DNA of 8,839 nucleotides, taken from assembly GCA_030609125.1 (NCBI GenBank), contig JAUWCW010000067.1:1-8839 (forward strand). Direction: 5' to 3'. Numbering within the stretch: the stretch's first letter is position 1; the number at the start of each line of letters is the position of its first letter. Below the pieces are notes generated by a model, which was given only the letters and a program-made list of their open reading frames with translations, made no database searches and was not told the origin of the DNA. Both the position numbers and the translations under genes were made by a program. The stretch comes from Candidatus Rokuibacteriota bacterium. GTDB lineage: Bacteria > JAUVQV01. Shown here piece by piece: positions 1 through 5,850 of the stretch.

Positions 1-1
1 A

Positions 2-664
2 GTCACCAAGAACTATCGCCAGGGAGACCTTGATGTTCATGCCCTTCGGGGCCTCGATCTGACAATCGGCACGGGGGAATTCACCACCCTCTGCGGCCCG
101 TCGGGCTCGGGCAAGACGACGGCCCTCAACCTCATCGGCGCTTTGGACAGACCGACGTCGGGGACGGTCCTGCTGGAGGGCAGGGACCTGGGCGCCTTGG
201 ACCGCCAGGCCCTGAGCCGCATCAGGCGCGACCGGATAGGGTTCGTTTTCCAGGCCTACAACCTGATGCCGGTGCTGACGGCTTACGAGAATGCCGAGAT
301 CGTCATGTCCCTCCAGGGGGTTCCGGAAACGGAGCGGCGCGGCCAGGTTATGGCCGTCCTCAGGGAAGTCGGCCTGGAGGGGATGGAGAACCGCCGTCCC
401 GACCAGCTCTCGGGGGGGCAGCAGCAGCGGGTGGCGATCGCCCGGGCCATCGCCTCGCAGCCGGCGGTCGTGCTCGCCGACGAGCCGACGGCCAACGTCG
501 ATTCAGAGACGGCCGACAACCTCCTTGAGATCATGGAGAGGCTCAACAGGGAGCACAACGTGACTTTTCTTTTCTCCACGCACGACCCGCGTGTGATGGC
601 GCGCGCCCGCCGCGTGGTGAGGCTGGTGGACGGACGGGTGGACAGCGACGAAACCAAGCCCTAG
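2..664 (+). CDS. ABC transporter ATP-binding protein, LolD/MacB type (5' end outside window)
   Basis: This is the nucleotide-binding subunit of an exporter of the LolD/MacB/FtsE group. These subunits hydrolyse ATP at the inner face of the membrane to drive an FtsX-like permease that moves lipoproteins, peptides or drugs. The frame is open from base 2, and the first residues (VTKNYRQGDLDVHALRG) lie only a few residues after a usual start, so little is missing. Visible motifs are Walker A GPSGSGKTT (bases 95-121), the Q-loop in GFVFQAYN, the signature LSGGQQQR (407-430), Walker B VVLADEPT (467-490) and the H-loop STHD near 578-589. The C-terminus, RLVDGRVDSDE, is typical of the family, so the protein looks intact at its 3' end. 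No permease follows, so any partner genes should lie upstream of the window. The substrate cannot be told from the sequence. Confidence 0.93.
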   Translation, partial: VTKNYRQGDLDVHALRGLDLTIGTGEFTTLCGPSGSGKTTALNLIGALDRPTSGTVLLEGRDLGALDRQALSRIRRDRIGFVFQAYNLMPVLTAYENAEIVMSLQGVPETERRGQVMAVLREVGLEGMENRRPDQLSGGQQQRVAIARAIASQPAVVLADEPTANVDSETADNLLEIMERLNREHNVTFLFSTHDPRVMARARRVVRLVDGRVDSDETKP

Positions 665-758
665 ATTTTCATTTCCTTGTCGGTGCCGATGGTGACGCGC
701 AGGTGCTTGCCGATCCGGGGGCGGTCGCAATGGCGCACGAGCACGCCGTGATCTCGAA
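661..758 (-). pseudogene. C-terminal remnant of histidinol-phosphate aminotransferase (HisC-like)
   Basis: Read on the minus strand, about 32 codons ending at the stop in 661-663 spell LRDHGVLVRHCDRPRIG followed by KHLRVTIGTDKEMKI. This closely follows the end of bacterial HisC, where a 'GVLVR-(F/H)-D-x-PRI-x-x-(Y/F)-LR-(V/I)-(T/S)-IGT-D' segment precedes the last helix. HisC is a PLP enzyme of histidine synthesis (imidazole-acetol phosphate to histidinol phosphate). The rest of the enzyme, including the PLP lysine, is absent. Beyond about base 758 the frame turns into low-complexity Ser/Gly residues, and the usual last ten or so residues are also missing. The stop shares its CTAG with the stop of the plus-strand ABC gene. 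It is a decayed or transposed fragment, not a working gene. A related class I aminotransferase such as CobD is a less likely source. Confidence 0.6.
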
Positions 759-794
759 GCCGGGAGGAGCCGGAGCCGCTGCCGGCAGACGGCA

Positions 795-823
795 TTGACA
801 TTCCCCGTCCCTGGCGGTAAAGA
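795..823 (+). promoter_or_regulatory. Candidate sigma-70 promoter for the hemolysin III gene
   Basis: TTGACA (795-800) is followed after 17 bases by TAAAGA (818-823). The -35 box is perfect and the -10 box is weak (3 of 6). The predicted start near base 830 leaves only a short leader before the gene beginning at 839 or 854. Confidence 0.45.
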
Positions 824-838
824 GTTTTTGCGGGATCG

Positions 839-1519
839 ATGGAATGTCTATTCATGGGGAGCAAAGCGGTGGAAGGTGTAAGCGCGCAAGCACAATCCTA
901 CTCGCTCGGTGAGGAGATAGCCAACGCAGCCACCCACAGCATCGGCGTCGCGCTCAGCATCGCCGCGCTGGTGCTCCTTGTGATCTTCGCCGGCCGGACG
1001 GAGGACTCCTTCCGCATGGTGAGCAGCATCACGTTCGGCTCGAGTCTTGTCTTCCTCTATCTGGCCTCCACTCTTTATCATGGGCTTACGTCACTGAGGG
1101 CCAAACGCATCTTCAAGGTCTTCGATCACGCGGGCATCTACCTGCTCATCGCCGGATCGTATACGCCCTTCACGCTCGTTACGCTCCGCGGCCCCGTGGG
1201 CTGGACGCTGCTCGGTATCGTGTGGGTGCTGGCCGTCACCGGCATTGTGACCGAAGTTTTCTGGGTGGACCGCCCGCGGTGGCTCTCGGCCCTTGTCTTC
1301 ATCGGCATGGGATGGATAGGCATCCTTGCCGTGAAGCCGTTGGCGGCGGCGCTGCCGCAAGGCGGACTGTGGCTGCTTGTGGCGGGCGGTCTTGCGTACA
1401 CCGCCGGCACGATTTTCTATCTCCTCAAGAGCATTCCGTACATGCATGCCGTCTGGCACCTGTGGGTAATCGGCGGAAGTGTGTGCCACGTGCTCGCTGT
1501 CCTGCTTTACGTCCTGTAA
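839..1519 (+). CDS. Hemolysin III family membrane protein (PAQR-like)
   Basis: This is a seven-helix integral membrane protein of the HlyIII/YqfA branch of the PAQR superfamily. Members carry a conserved metal-site pattern and are thought to be membrane hydrolases or receptor-like proteins; 'hemolysin' reflects the founding Bacillus report. Family landmarks are present: E25 and H33 in the first block (GEEIANAATH), STLYH with H81, FDHAGIYLLIAGSYTPF with D96 and H97, and the last block with H203, H207 and H217 (HAVWHLWVIGGSVCH). Hydrophobic segments lie near residues 38-51, 62-80, 98-114, 120-140, 149-166, 176-196 and 205-226. Length (226 aa) is normal. The start is uncertain: ATG 839 has no clear ribosome-binding site, and ATG 854 (residue 6) is an equally good candidate, also with only a weak site. 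It stands alone between the ABC gene and the helicase. Confidence 0.9.
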   Translation: MECLFMGSKAVEGVSAQAQSYSLGEEIANAATHSIGVALSIAALVLLVIFAGRTEDSFRMVSSITFGSSLVFLYLASTLYHGLTSLRAKRIFKVFDHAGIYLLIAGSYTPFTLVTLRGPVGWTLLGIVWVLAVTGIVTEVFWVDRPRWLSALVFIGMGWIGILAVKPLAAALPQGGLWLLVAGGLAYTAGTIFYLLKSIPYMHAVWHLWVIGGSVCHVLAVLLYVL

Positions 1520-1533
1520 GCGGGGAATCATGT

Positions 1534-1550
1534 CAGGATTCTGCATCCTG
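1534..1550 (+). terminator. Weak hairpin after the hemolysin III gene
   Basis: CAGGAT (1534-1539) and ATCCTG (1545-1550) form a 6-bp stem with a 5-base loop, 14 bases past the stop codon. There is no T-run after it, so at best it stabilises the mRNA 3' end. Confidence 0.2.
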
Positions 1551-1621
1551 CCACTGTGAGCCGGCCGGGGATTTGTCGGAAAGGTAAAGGCCGGACCGGA
1601 AGGGCAGGCTGAAAGTTTCTG

Positions 1622-1650
1622 TTGCTTTTCCGGCCAGGATGATTTATGTT
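1622..1650 (+). promoter_or_regulatory. Candidate promoter of the DEAD-box helicase gene
   Basis: TTGCTT (1622-1627) and TATGTT (1645-1650) are separated by 17 bases. The block from 1621, GTTGCTTTTCC-N11-TTTATGTT, is almost repeated with the same spacing at 3582 in front of the cold-shock gene. This makes both more credible as promoters of one regulon. The predicted transcript begins near 1657 and carries a leader of about 80 bases. Confidence 0.5.
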
Positions 1651-1739
1651 CCCCCCGTAACAAACAAGTCACCAGATCATGGATTAGTCCCTCCCCGAAA
1701 GAAGCGGCTTTTCCCCACGAACAACCGGAAGGAGCACTC

Positions 1740-2987
1740 TTGCAGTTCAACGCATTCGGTCTTCACAAACGTATTCTGACCGCCATCGAAAAGGTCGGTT
1801 ATACGGAACCCACGGAAATTCAGAAACTTGCGATTCCCAAGGCCCTCGAGGGCCGCGACATCATGGGCCTCGCTCAGACGGGAACGGGCAAGACGGCGGC
1901 GTTCGCTCTGCCTTTCCTGCAGAGCCACCTCACGTCGGCCCGGGGCCGCATCAGAGTCCTCGTTCTTGCTCCGACGCGTGAGCTCGCCGACCAGATCAAC
2001 GACGCAGTCAAGACCTTGGGCGTCCACACTCCCCTCAGGTCGACGGCCGTCTACGGCGGCGTCAACATCGCCCGGCAGATCAAGACCTTCGAGCGCGGGG
2101 TGGAGATAGTCGTCGCCTGCCCGGGACGACTCCTCGATCACATCGGCCGCGGAACCGTCGATCTCTCGCACGTCGACTGCCTCGTGCTGGACGAGGCGGA
2201 CCGCATGTTCGACATGGGATTCCTCCCCGATATCAAGAAGATCCTGAATGTCCTCCCGCGCAGGCGGCAGACCATGCTTTTCTCGGCCACTATGCCTCAG
2301 GAGATCCGCCGCCTGACTGAGAAGATCCTTCGCTCGCCCGAGACCGTTCAGGCCGGAGCCCTGGCGCCGGCGAGCTCGGTGTCCCATGCGCTCTATCCTG
2401 TTGCGGAGAGCCGTAAGAGCGGCCTGCTTATGGAGATCCTCCGCCGCAGCGAGACGGAGTCGGTCATCGTCTTCACCCGCACGAAGCACCGTGCGCGCAG
2501 AGTGGCGCGGCAGCTCGAAAAGGCCGGGCACCCGGCGACGTCCCTGCAGGGTAATCTCTCGCAGAACCAGAGGCAGCGCGCCATCGAGGGCTTCCGCAGC
2601 GGGCGGTACACGATCATGGTTGCTACGGATATCGCCTCGCGCGGCATCGATGTGTCGCAGGTCTCGCACGTCATCAACTACGACGTTCCCGACACCGTCG
2701 AGGCCTACACGCACCGCATCGGCCGCACGGGCCGCGTTGAAAAGACCGGTGACGCCTTCACCTTTGCAACGAACGAGGACCGCTCCATGATTAGCGCCAT
2801 TGAACGGGTGCTCGGCGAACTGATTCCCCGCCGCGACATGGAAGGCTTCGCGAGCACAGTGGAAACCCAGGCCGGCAGGAACGGTGCGGCGGCCGGGAAG
2901 CGTCCCCGGGGGGCAGTTTCGCAGCGGCCCCGTCGTTACCCACGGAAGAACGAGCGCAGCGGACGGCCCCAAAGTCAAGTCGCCTGA
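1740..2987 (+). CDS. DEAD-box ATP-dependent RNA helicase, RhlE-like
   Basis: This cytoplasmic RNA helicase unwinds short RNA duplexes using ATP. RhlE-type members act in ribosome assembly, RNA decay and growth in the cold. Motifs are complete and in order: Q motif (FNAFGLHKRILTAIEKVGY, Q28), motif I AQTGTGKT (45-52), Ia PTRELADQ, GG (YGGV), Ib PGRLLDH, II DEAD (151-154), III SAT (183-185), IV IVFTRT, V ATDIASRGIDV (295-305) and VI HRIGRTGR (325-332). A basic, Arg/Pro/Gly-rich tail (about 378-415) is the usual RNA-binding extension of this subfamily. The start is TTG at 1740, fixed by AAGGAG at 1729-1734 with a 5-base spacer and by the Q motif beginning right at the N-terminus. Its promoter resembles that of the cold-shock gene downstream. 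Assignment to RhlE rather than another DEAD-box paralogue is tentative, so no symbol is given. Confidence 0.95.
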   Translation: MQFNAFGLHKRILTAIEKVGYTEPTEIQKLAIPKALEGRDIMGLAQTGTGKTAAFALPFLQSHLTSARGRIRVLVLAPTRELADQINDAVKTLGVHTPLRSTAVYGGVNIARQIKTFERGVEIVVACPGRLLDHIGRGTVDLSHVDCLVLDEADRMFDMGFLPDIKKILNVLPRRRQTMLFSATMPQEIRRLTEKILRSPETVQAGALAPASSVSHALYPVAESRKSGLLMEILRRSETESVIVFTRTKHRARRVARQLEKAGHPATSLQGNLSQNQRQRAIEGFRSGRYTIMVATDIASRGIDVSQVSHVINYDVPDTVEAYTHRIGRTGRVEKTGDAFTFATNEDRSMISAIERVLGELIPRRDMEGFASTVETQAGRNGAAAGKRPRGAVSQRPRRYPRKNERSGRPQSQVA

Positions 2988-2989
2988 CC

Positions 2990-3005
2990 CCGGCACGAAA
3001 GCCGG
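2990..3005. terminator. Short hairpin between convergent genes
   Basis: CCGGC (2990-2994) and GCCGG (3001-3005) with a 6-base loop fill most of the 23-base gap between the helicase stop and the stop of the convergent minus-strand gene. There is no T-run on either side, so a terminator role is only possible. Confidence 0.25.
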
Positions 3006-3010
3006 AGATC

Positions 3011-3367
3011 TCAAGCGTATTTCATAGAGACTTCGTAGGCCATGTCCGCATGTACGGCGGAGGGATCCTTGTTTTCACAGCGGAGCTCACCTTTGGCCGA
3101 TGTCTTATGATTCCGGATCATCATGGTTATGACCCGCGTCAGGTCGAGCCCGCCATCAACACACCCCTCGCCCAGGCAGCTCATTCTGAAGAAGGCATGA
3201 CTCCCGGGATAGAAATTCAAGGTCCTCAGCAGTGAAGTAGTCCCTTCCTTGACGTATTTCATCCTGACGACAATGTTTGCCACCTCGGGAAAACGATCGG
3301 ACATCAACCCTGCGTCAAGCTTCTGCCGCAACCGTTCTTCCCGCGCCTCGTTTTTTCTGTTGTACAC
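3011..3367 (-). CDS. Conserved hypothetical protein, 118 aa
   Basis: The function is not known to me. The gene starts at GTG 3367 with AAGGAG at 3377-3372, four bases upstream, which supports translation. The product is soluble with no signal peptide. A charged, likely helical N-terminus (about 1-28) is followed by a mixed alpha/beta region and three cysteines (C64, C69, C97), with C64 and C69 in SCLGEGCVDGG. That spacing could bind a metal but is not a standard zinc-ribbon pattern. The general form (MYN-x-KNEAR at the start, SDRFPEV near residue 23, YPGSHAFF near 54) recalls small uncharacterised proteins I associate with Geobacter-like bacteria, so I consider it genuine. It has a good promoter at 3489-3517 and a terminator-like hairpin in its leader. 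It is divergent from the cold-shock gene and convergent with the helicase, which may hint at a role in stress physiology but proves nothing. Confidence 0.75.
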   Translation of the reverse strand: MYNRKNEAREERLRQKLDAGLMSDRFPEVANIVVRMKYVKEGTTSLLRTLNFYPGSHAFFRMSCLGEGCVDGGLDLTRVITMMIRNHKTSAKGELRCENKDPSAVHADMAYEVSMKYA

Positions 3368-3420
3368 GTTTCTCCTTACTCGCTACCTTTTTTGCATTCC
3401 GCACGGTCAAAGCCGGCGGG

Positions 3421-3459
3421 AAAAAGTCCCGGCAGCCTCTGGCAGGCCCCGAGGGACTT
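3421..3459 (-). terminator. Intrinsic-terminator-like hairpin in the leader of the 118-aa gene
   Basis: On the minus strand, AAGTCCC (3459-3453) pairs with GGGACTT (3430-3424). GCCT/AGGC forms an inner stem, and the 3' arm runs straight into five T residues (+ strand A-run 3421-3425). It lies between the candidate promoter (start near 3482) and the GTG at 3367, so it would end most transcripts after about 60 bases unless read through. Confidence 0.5.
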
Positions 3460-3488
3460 GAAGGAACCAGTGGACGAGAACAGGTATC

Positions 3489-3517
3489 ATCATAATACCT
3501 CCGGGCGATTACGTCAA
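3489..3517 (-). promoter_or_regulatory. Candidate promoter of the 118-aa gene
   Basis: On the minus strand, TTGACG (3517-3512) and TATGAT (3494-3489) are spaced by 17 bases, each box matching 5 of 6 consensus positions. The predicted leader is about 115 bases long. Confidence 0.6.
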
Positions 3518-3582
3518 AAATATAATGACCAGTCCTCCCGGGCCTCTTCCTCGGTTGCTTGATGGTGCAGTCGAGAAAGAAG

Positions 3583-3611
3583 TTGCTTTTCCCTGAACAT
3601 TCGTTTATATT
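3583..3611 (+). promoter_or_regulatory. Candidate promoter for the cold-shock leader or small RNA
   Basis: TTGCTT (3583-3588) and TATATT (3606-3611) are spaced by 17 bases. The surrounding GTTGCTTTTCC-N11-TTTATATT matches the helicase promoter block at 1621 with identical spacing. Transcription is predicted to begin near 3618. Confidence 0.6.
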
Positions 3612-3617
3612 TCAAGA

Positions 3618-3706
3618 GATTAATTGTGCAGTATCTGTTCGCAGACGAGAATAGTACAGAAGATAAGCCGCACAATCCTCTCAAATGGCTGTGCGGCTCT
3701 TTTTTT
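3618..3706 (+). ncRNA. Candidate short RNA: cold-shock mRNA leader with attenuator, or independent sRNA
   Basis: A transcript from the promoter at 3583-3611 would end at the intrinsic terminator at 3706, giving an RNA of about 90 bases with no plausible reading frame. It contains a small UUCG-loop hairpin (TCTG 3634-3637, CAGA 3642-3645). ATTGTGC at 3623-3629 can pair with GCACAAT at 3670-3676, which is part of the 5' arm of the terminator. The two pairings exclude each other, as in attenuators. If read through, the RNA becomes a leader of about 190 bases for the cold-shock gene, similar in length to known cspA leaders. Whether it is an attenuated leader or a separate sRNA cannot be decided from the sequence. 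Confidence 0.5.
3666..3706 (+). terminator. Strong intrinsic terminator upstream of the cold-shock gene
   Basis: AGCCGCACA (3666-3674) and TGTGCGGCT (3690-3698) form a perfect 9-bp stem with a 15-base loop, followed by C and a run of seven T. No protein gene precedes it on this strand within 650 bases, so its substrate must be a leader RNA or sRNA. Confidence 0.85.
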
Positions 3707-3771
3707 GGACTGTAAGCGGACAGACTGCCAACCCGGGCGGCCGGTGGTTATCCGGGTCTTTCAATGAAGTA

Positions 3772-3787
3772 GTTCCCCTGGGGGAAC
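3772..3787. promoter_or_regulatory. Perfect palindrome before the cold-shock ribosome-binding site
   Basis: GTTCCCC-TG-GGGGAAC is a perfect inverted repeat ending 8 bases before AAGGAG (3796-3801). It could be a protein operator or an RNA hairpin that modulates access to the ribosome-binding site. Confidence 0.35.
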
Positions 3788-3809
3788 AAAGCGCAAAGGA
3801 GCAGTGAAA

Positions 3810-4010
3810 GTGGCACAGGGAACAGTGAAGTGGTTTAATGCGGACAAGGGTTTTGGTTTTATCACTCAGGATGAGGGGGGCGACGTTTTCGTTCACCATT
3901 CCGCAATCAAGGGAGAAGGCTTCAAGTCTCTTGATGAGGGGGCACGTGTCGAGTTCGATGTCGTCCAGGGCACCAAAGGGCCGGCCGCTGAAAACGTGAC
4001 CGTCCTCTAA
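3810..4010 (+). CDS. Cold-shock domain protein (CspA family)
   Basis: This is a single cold-shock domain (OB fold) of 66 aa that binds single-stranded RNA and DNA and acts as an RNA chaperone. RNP1 (KGFGFIT) and RNP2 (DVFVHH) are intact, and the N-terminus [10 protein letters not shown] is classic. I start at GTG 3810, where AAGGAG (3796-3801) has an 8-base spacer. The in-frame GTG at 3804 leaves only 2 bases and would add MK. The family name is certain, but which Csp paralogue it is cannot be told. Expression is probably controlled through the promoter at 3583, the terminator at 3666-3706 and the palindrome before the start. It is followed by its own terminator and then by an RRM-protein gene. 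Confidence 0.95.
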   Translation: MAQGTVKWFNADKGFGFITQDEGGDVFVHHSAIKGEGFKSLDEGARVEFDVVQGTKGPAAENVTVL

Positions 4011-4025
4011 GATCTTATGTTTGGA

Positions 4026-4063
4026 AGAGCCATGCCCGGCATCCCGCGGGGCATGGCTCTTTT
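4026..4063 (+). terminator. Intrinsic terminator of the cold-shock gene
   Basis: A 12-bp stem (AGAGCCATGCCC 4026-4037 with GGGCATGGCTCT 4049-4060) with an 11-base loop is followed by a short T-run that includes the last stem base. It lies 15 bases past the stop codon. Read-through would carry transcription into the RRM gene. Confidence 0.8.
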
Positions 4064-4113
4064 CCTGTGTGTGGCAAAATGACAACAGCGCATGCTGAAG
4101 AGCGAGGTGTGAA

Positions 4114-4491
4114 TTGACTGTGAAACTGTATGTCGGAAATCTGTCCTACACTACCATGGAAGAGGGCCTGCGTTCGCTCTTTGACCAGTCCGGGACGGTG
4201 ACCAGCTGTGAGCTGATGCTCGACAAGTTCACGGGGAAGTCCCGGGGATTCGCCTTCGTGGAGATGTCCTCCCGGGAAGAGGCGGGCCGGGCGGTCGAAC
4301 AGTTCAACGATTACGAGTTCGAGGGCAGGAAACTGGTTGTGAACGAAGCACGTCCGCGAGAAAGCCGCGGTCCGGGAGGCTATCCCGGCGGGCCATCAGG
4401 CGGCGGCGGGTATGGCGGCGGGCGCAAATCCGGCAAAGGCAGCCGCCGGGGATCTCGCAGCGCTAAACGCGACAAGAAGGCCTGCTGGTAG
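4114..4491 (+). CDS. Glycine-rich RNA-binding protein with one RRM
   Basis: A single RNA-recognition motif (about residues 4-80) is followed by a glycine-rich then basic tail (86-125), the layout of bacterial and cyanobacterial Rbp proteins linked to cold adaptation. RNP2 is LYVGNL (5-10) and RNP1 is KSRGFAFV (42-49), both with their RNA-stacking aromatic residues. The tail has GGY and RGS-like repeats that probably aid RNA binding or chaperone activity. The start is TTG 4114, four bases after GAGGTG (4104-4109). GTG 4120 (MKLYVGNL) is an alternative that would lose only two residues. I see no clear promoter between the cold-shock terminator and this gene, so it may rely on partial read-through. 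RNA targets are unknown. Confidence 0.92.
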   Translation: MTVKLYVGNLSYTTMEEGLRSLFDQSGTVTSCELMLDKFTGKSRGFAFVEMSSREEAGRAVEQFNDYEFEGRKLVVNEARPRESRGPGGYPGGPSGGGGYGGGRKSGKGSRRGSRSAKRDKKACW

Positions 4492-4562
4492 AAACTGCAA
4501 CTGTTCCCTCGCCGGAGAAGAACCAAACGTCCTGCATGTAAGAGTCAGAAGCTGCCCCTCCT

Positions 4563-4586
4563 CCCGGGCAGCCCGTTGCGCCCGGG
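4563..4586 (+). terminator. GC-rich hairpin after the RRM gene
   Basis: CCCGGGC (4563-4569) and GCCCGGG (4580-4586) form a 7-bp stem with a 10-base loop, 71 bases past the stop. There is no T-run, so it is a weak candidate for transcript-end formation. The rest of the 4492-4767 gap holds the serC promoter and no gene I can support. Confidence 0.3.
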
Positions 4587-4665
4587 CACCCCACCTTCCA
4601 TCACTTATCGTCTATTCTACCTCCCGTGGTGCCTTTTCCAACGAAGGGCAGCAGCGGCCGGGTGG

Positions 4666-4693
4666 TTGACAACCCGCGGCCCATGCGGACAAT
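4666..4693 (+). promoter_or_regulatory. Candidate serC promoter
   Basis: A perfect TTGACA (4666-4671) is followed after 16 bases by GACAAT (4688-4693; 4 of 6). The predicted start near 4700 gives a leader of about 70 bases before serC. Confidence 0.55.
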
Positions 4694-4767
4694 ACTTATC
4701 GTGAGCATCCCGGCGGGCTGCAGGCAATCCCGTCGTAACCTTTCAAATCTCGGAGGAGAGCGGATTC

Positions 4768-5850
4768 ATGGGTCGAGTTTTCAATTTCAGCGCGGGGCCG
4801 GCGGCGATCCCGCAGGAGGTCCTGGAGAGGGCGCAGAACGAGATGCTGGACTGGCGCGGTTCCGGCATGTCCGTGATGGAGATGAGCCACCGCGGCAGGG
4901 AGTTCGTCTCCATAGCGGAAAAGGCCGAGCAGGACCTGCGGGAGCTCATGGAGATACCGTCCGGGTACAAGGTGCTCTTTCTGCAGGGAGGCGCGTCCGC
5001 CCAGTTTGCCATGATCCCCATGAACCTTCTGGCGGGGAAAAAGAGCGCCGACTACATCAACACCGGCGCGTGGTCGAAAAAGGCCATCAAGGAGGCCGGC
5101 CGGTTCTGCGAGGTGGGGATTGCGGCCTCGTCGGAGACGGGTGGTTTCGCCCGGGCTCCGGCGCAGGGGGAGCTGAGGCTGAACCCCGAGGCAGCCTATG
5201 TTCACTACACCCCGAATGAGACGATCGGGGGCGTGGAGTTTCCCTACGTCCCCGACACTGGCTCGGTGCCGCTGGTGGCGGACTTTTCCTCCACCATCCT
5301 TTCCCGGCCCTTGGACGTCTCCCGCTTCGGCCTCATCTATGCCGGGGCGCAGAAGAACATCGGGCCCGCCGGCATAGCGGTGGTGATAGTCCGTGAAGAC
5401 CTTCTCGGTCGCGCTCCGGAGGGCACGCCGGCAATGTTTGACTACAAGACCCACGCCGACAGCGGCTCCATGTACAACACGCCGCCCACCTACCCCTGGT
5501 ATGTCGCGGGGCTGGTCTTCGACTGGCTGAAGCGCAACGGCGGGCTTTCGGCCATGGCGGAGGTCAACGGGCGCAAGGCGAAGAAGCTCTACGAGGCCAT
5601 CGACTCGTCGGGGTTCTACAGCAATCCCGTCGAGTTGGTGTCCCGCTCCTGGATGAACGTTCCCTTCACCCTTGCGAAACCGGAACTCGATGCGGGCTTT
5701 CTCAGGGAGGCCGCCGGAGAGGGGCTGGTCACGCTCAAGGGACACCGTTCCGTGGGCGGCATGCGGGCCAGCATTTACAACGCCATGCCCGAGGAGGGCG
5801 TCGACGCCCTCCTCGCCTTCATGAAGGAGTTTGAAAGGCGCAACGGCTAG
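4768..5850 (+). CDS. serC: Phosphoserine aminotransferase
   Basis: This PLP enzyme converts 3-phosphohydroxypyruvate plus glutamate to phosphoserine and 2-oxoglutarate in serine synthesis. In some bacteria it also serves pyridoxal phosphate synthesis. The family signature NFSAGPAAIP begins at residue 6, and EMSHRGREF (38-46) supplies the phosphate-binding H41 and R42. The PLP-binding lysine is K196 in YAGAQKNIGPAG, and the RASIYNAM block near the C-terminus is conserved. Length (360 aa) is exactly typical. The ATG at 4768 has GGAGGAG (4752-4758) with a 9-base spacer. The TAG stop is part of a CTAG that is duplicated at the far side of the palindromic element following it, so the insertion happened at the last codon without damaging the enzyme. 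Before that event the next gene would have started only 5 bases downstream. Confidence 0.97.
   Translation: MGRVFNFSAGPAAIPQEVLERAQNEMLDWRGSGMSVMEMSHRGREFVSIAEKAEQDLRELMEIPSGYKVLFLQGGASAQFAMIPMNLLAGKKSADYINTGAWSKKAIKEAGRFCEVGIAASSETGGFARAPAQGELRLNPEAAYVHYTPNETIGGVEFPYVPDTGSVPLVADFSSTILSRPLDVSRFGLIYAGAQKNIGPAGIAVVIVREDLLGRAPEGTPAMFDYKTHADSGSMYNTPPTYPWYVAGLVFDWLKRNGGLSAMAEVNGRKAKKLYEAIDSSGFYSNPVELVSRSWMNVPFTLAKPELDAGFLREAAGEGLVTLKGHRSVGGMRASIYNAMPEEGVDALLAFMKEFERRNG

Larger units (their letters stand above)
3368..3809. other. Long divergent intergenic region with two promoter-terminator units
   Basis: These 442 bases contain no convincing protein gene. They hold a minus-strand promoter (3489-3517) followed by a terminator-like hairpin (3459-3421) before the 118-aa gene, and a plus-strand promoter (3583-3611) followed by an intrinsic terminator (3666-3706) before the cold-shock gene. 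A 7-bp palindrome (3772-3787) lies just before the cold-shock ribosome-binding site, and a weaker ACCCGG/CCGGGT pair lies at 3731-3736 and 3752-3757. Confidence 0.6.

Noticed and set aside
1589-1635. Inverted repeat GGCCGGA/TCCGGCC as a helicase leader structure
   Set aside because: It lies upstream of the predicted transcript start and its 3' arm falls inside the promoter spacer, so it would not be in the RNA. Such short GC repeats are also expected by chance here.
1677-3014. Long minus-strand open frame of 445 codons opposite the helicase
   Set aside because: The plus strand carries every DEAD-box motif in order. The opposite frame shows the Arg/Gly/His-rich composition expected of an antisense shadow in GC-rich DNA.
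3249-3495. Plus-strand open frames overlapping the 118-aa gene
   Set aside because: They lack ribosome-binding sites and recognisable content. The minus-strand gene has a promoter and an AAGGAG-preceded start.
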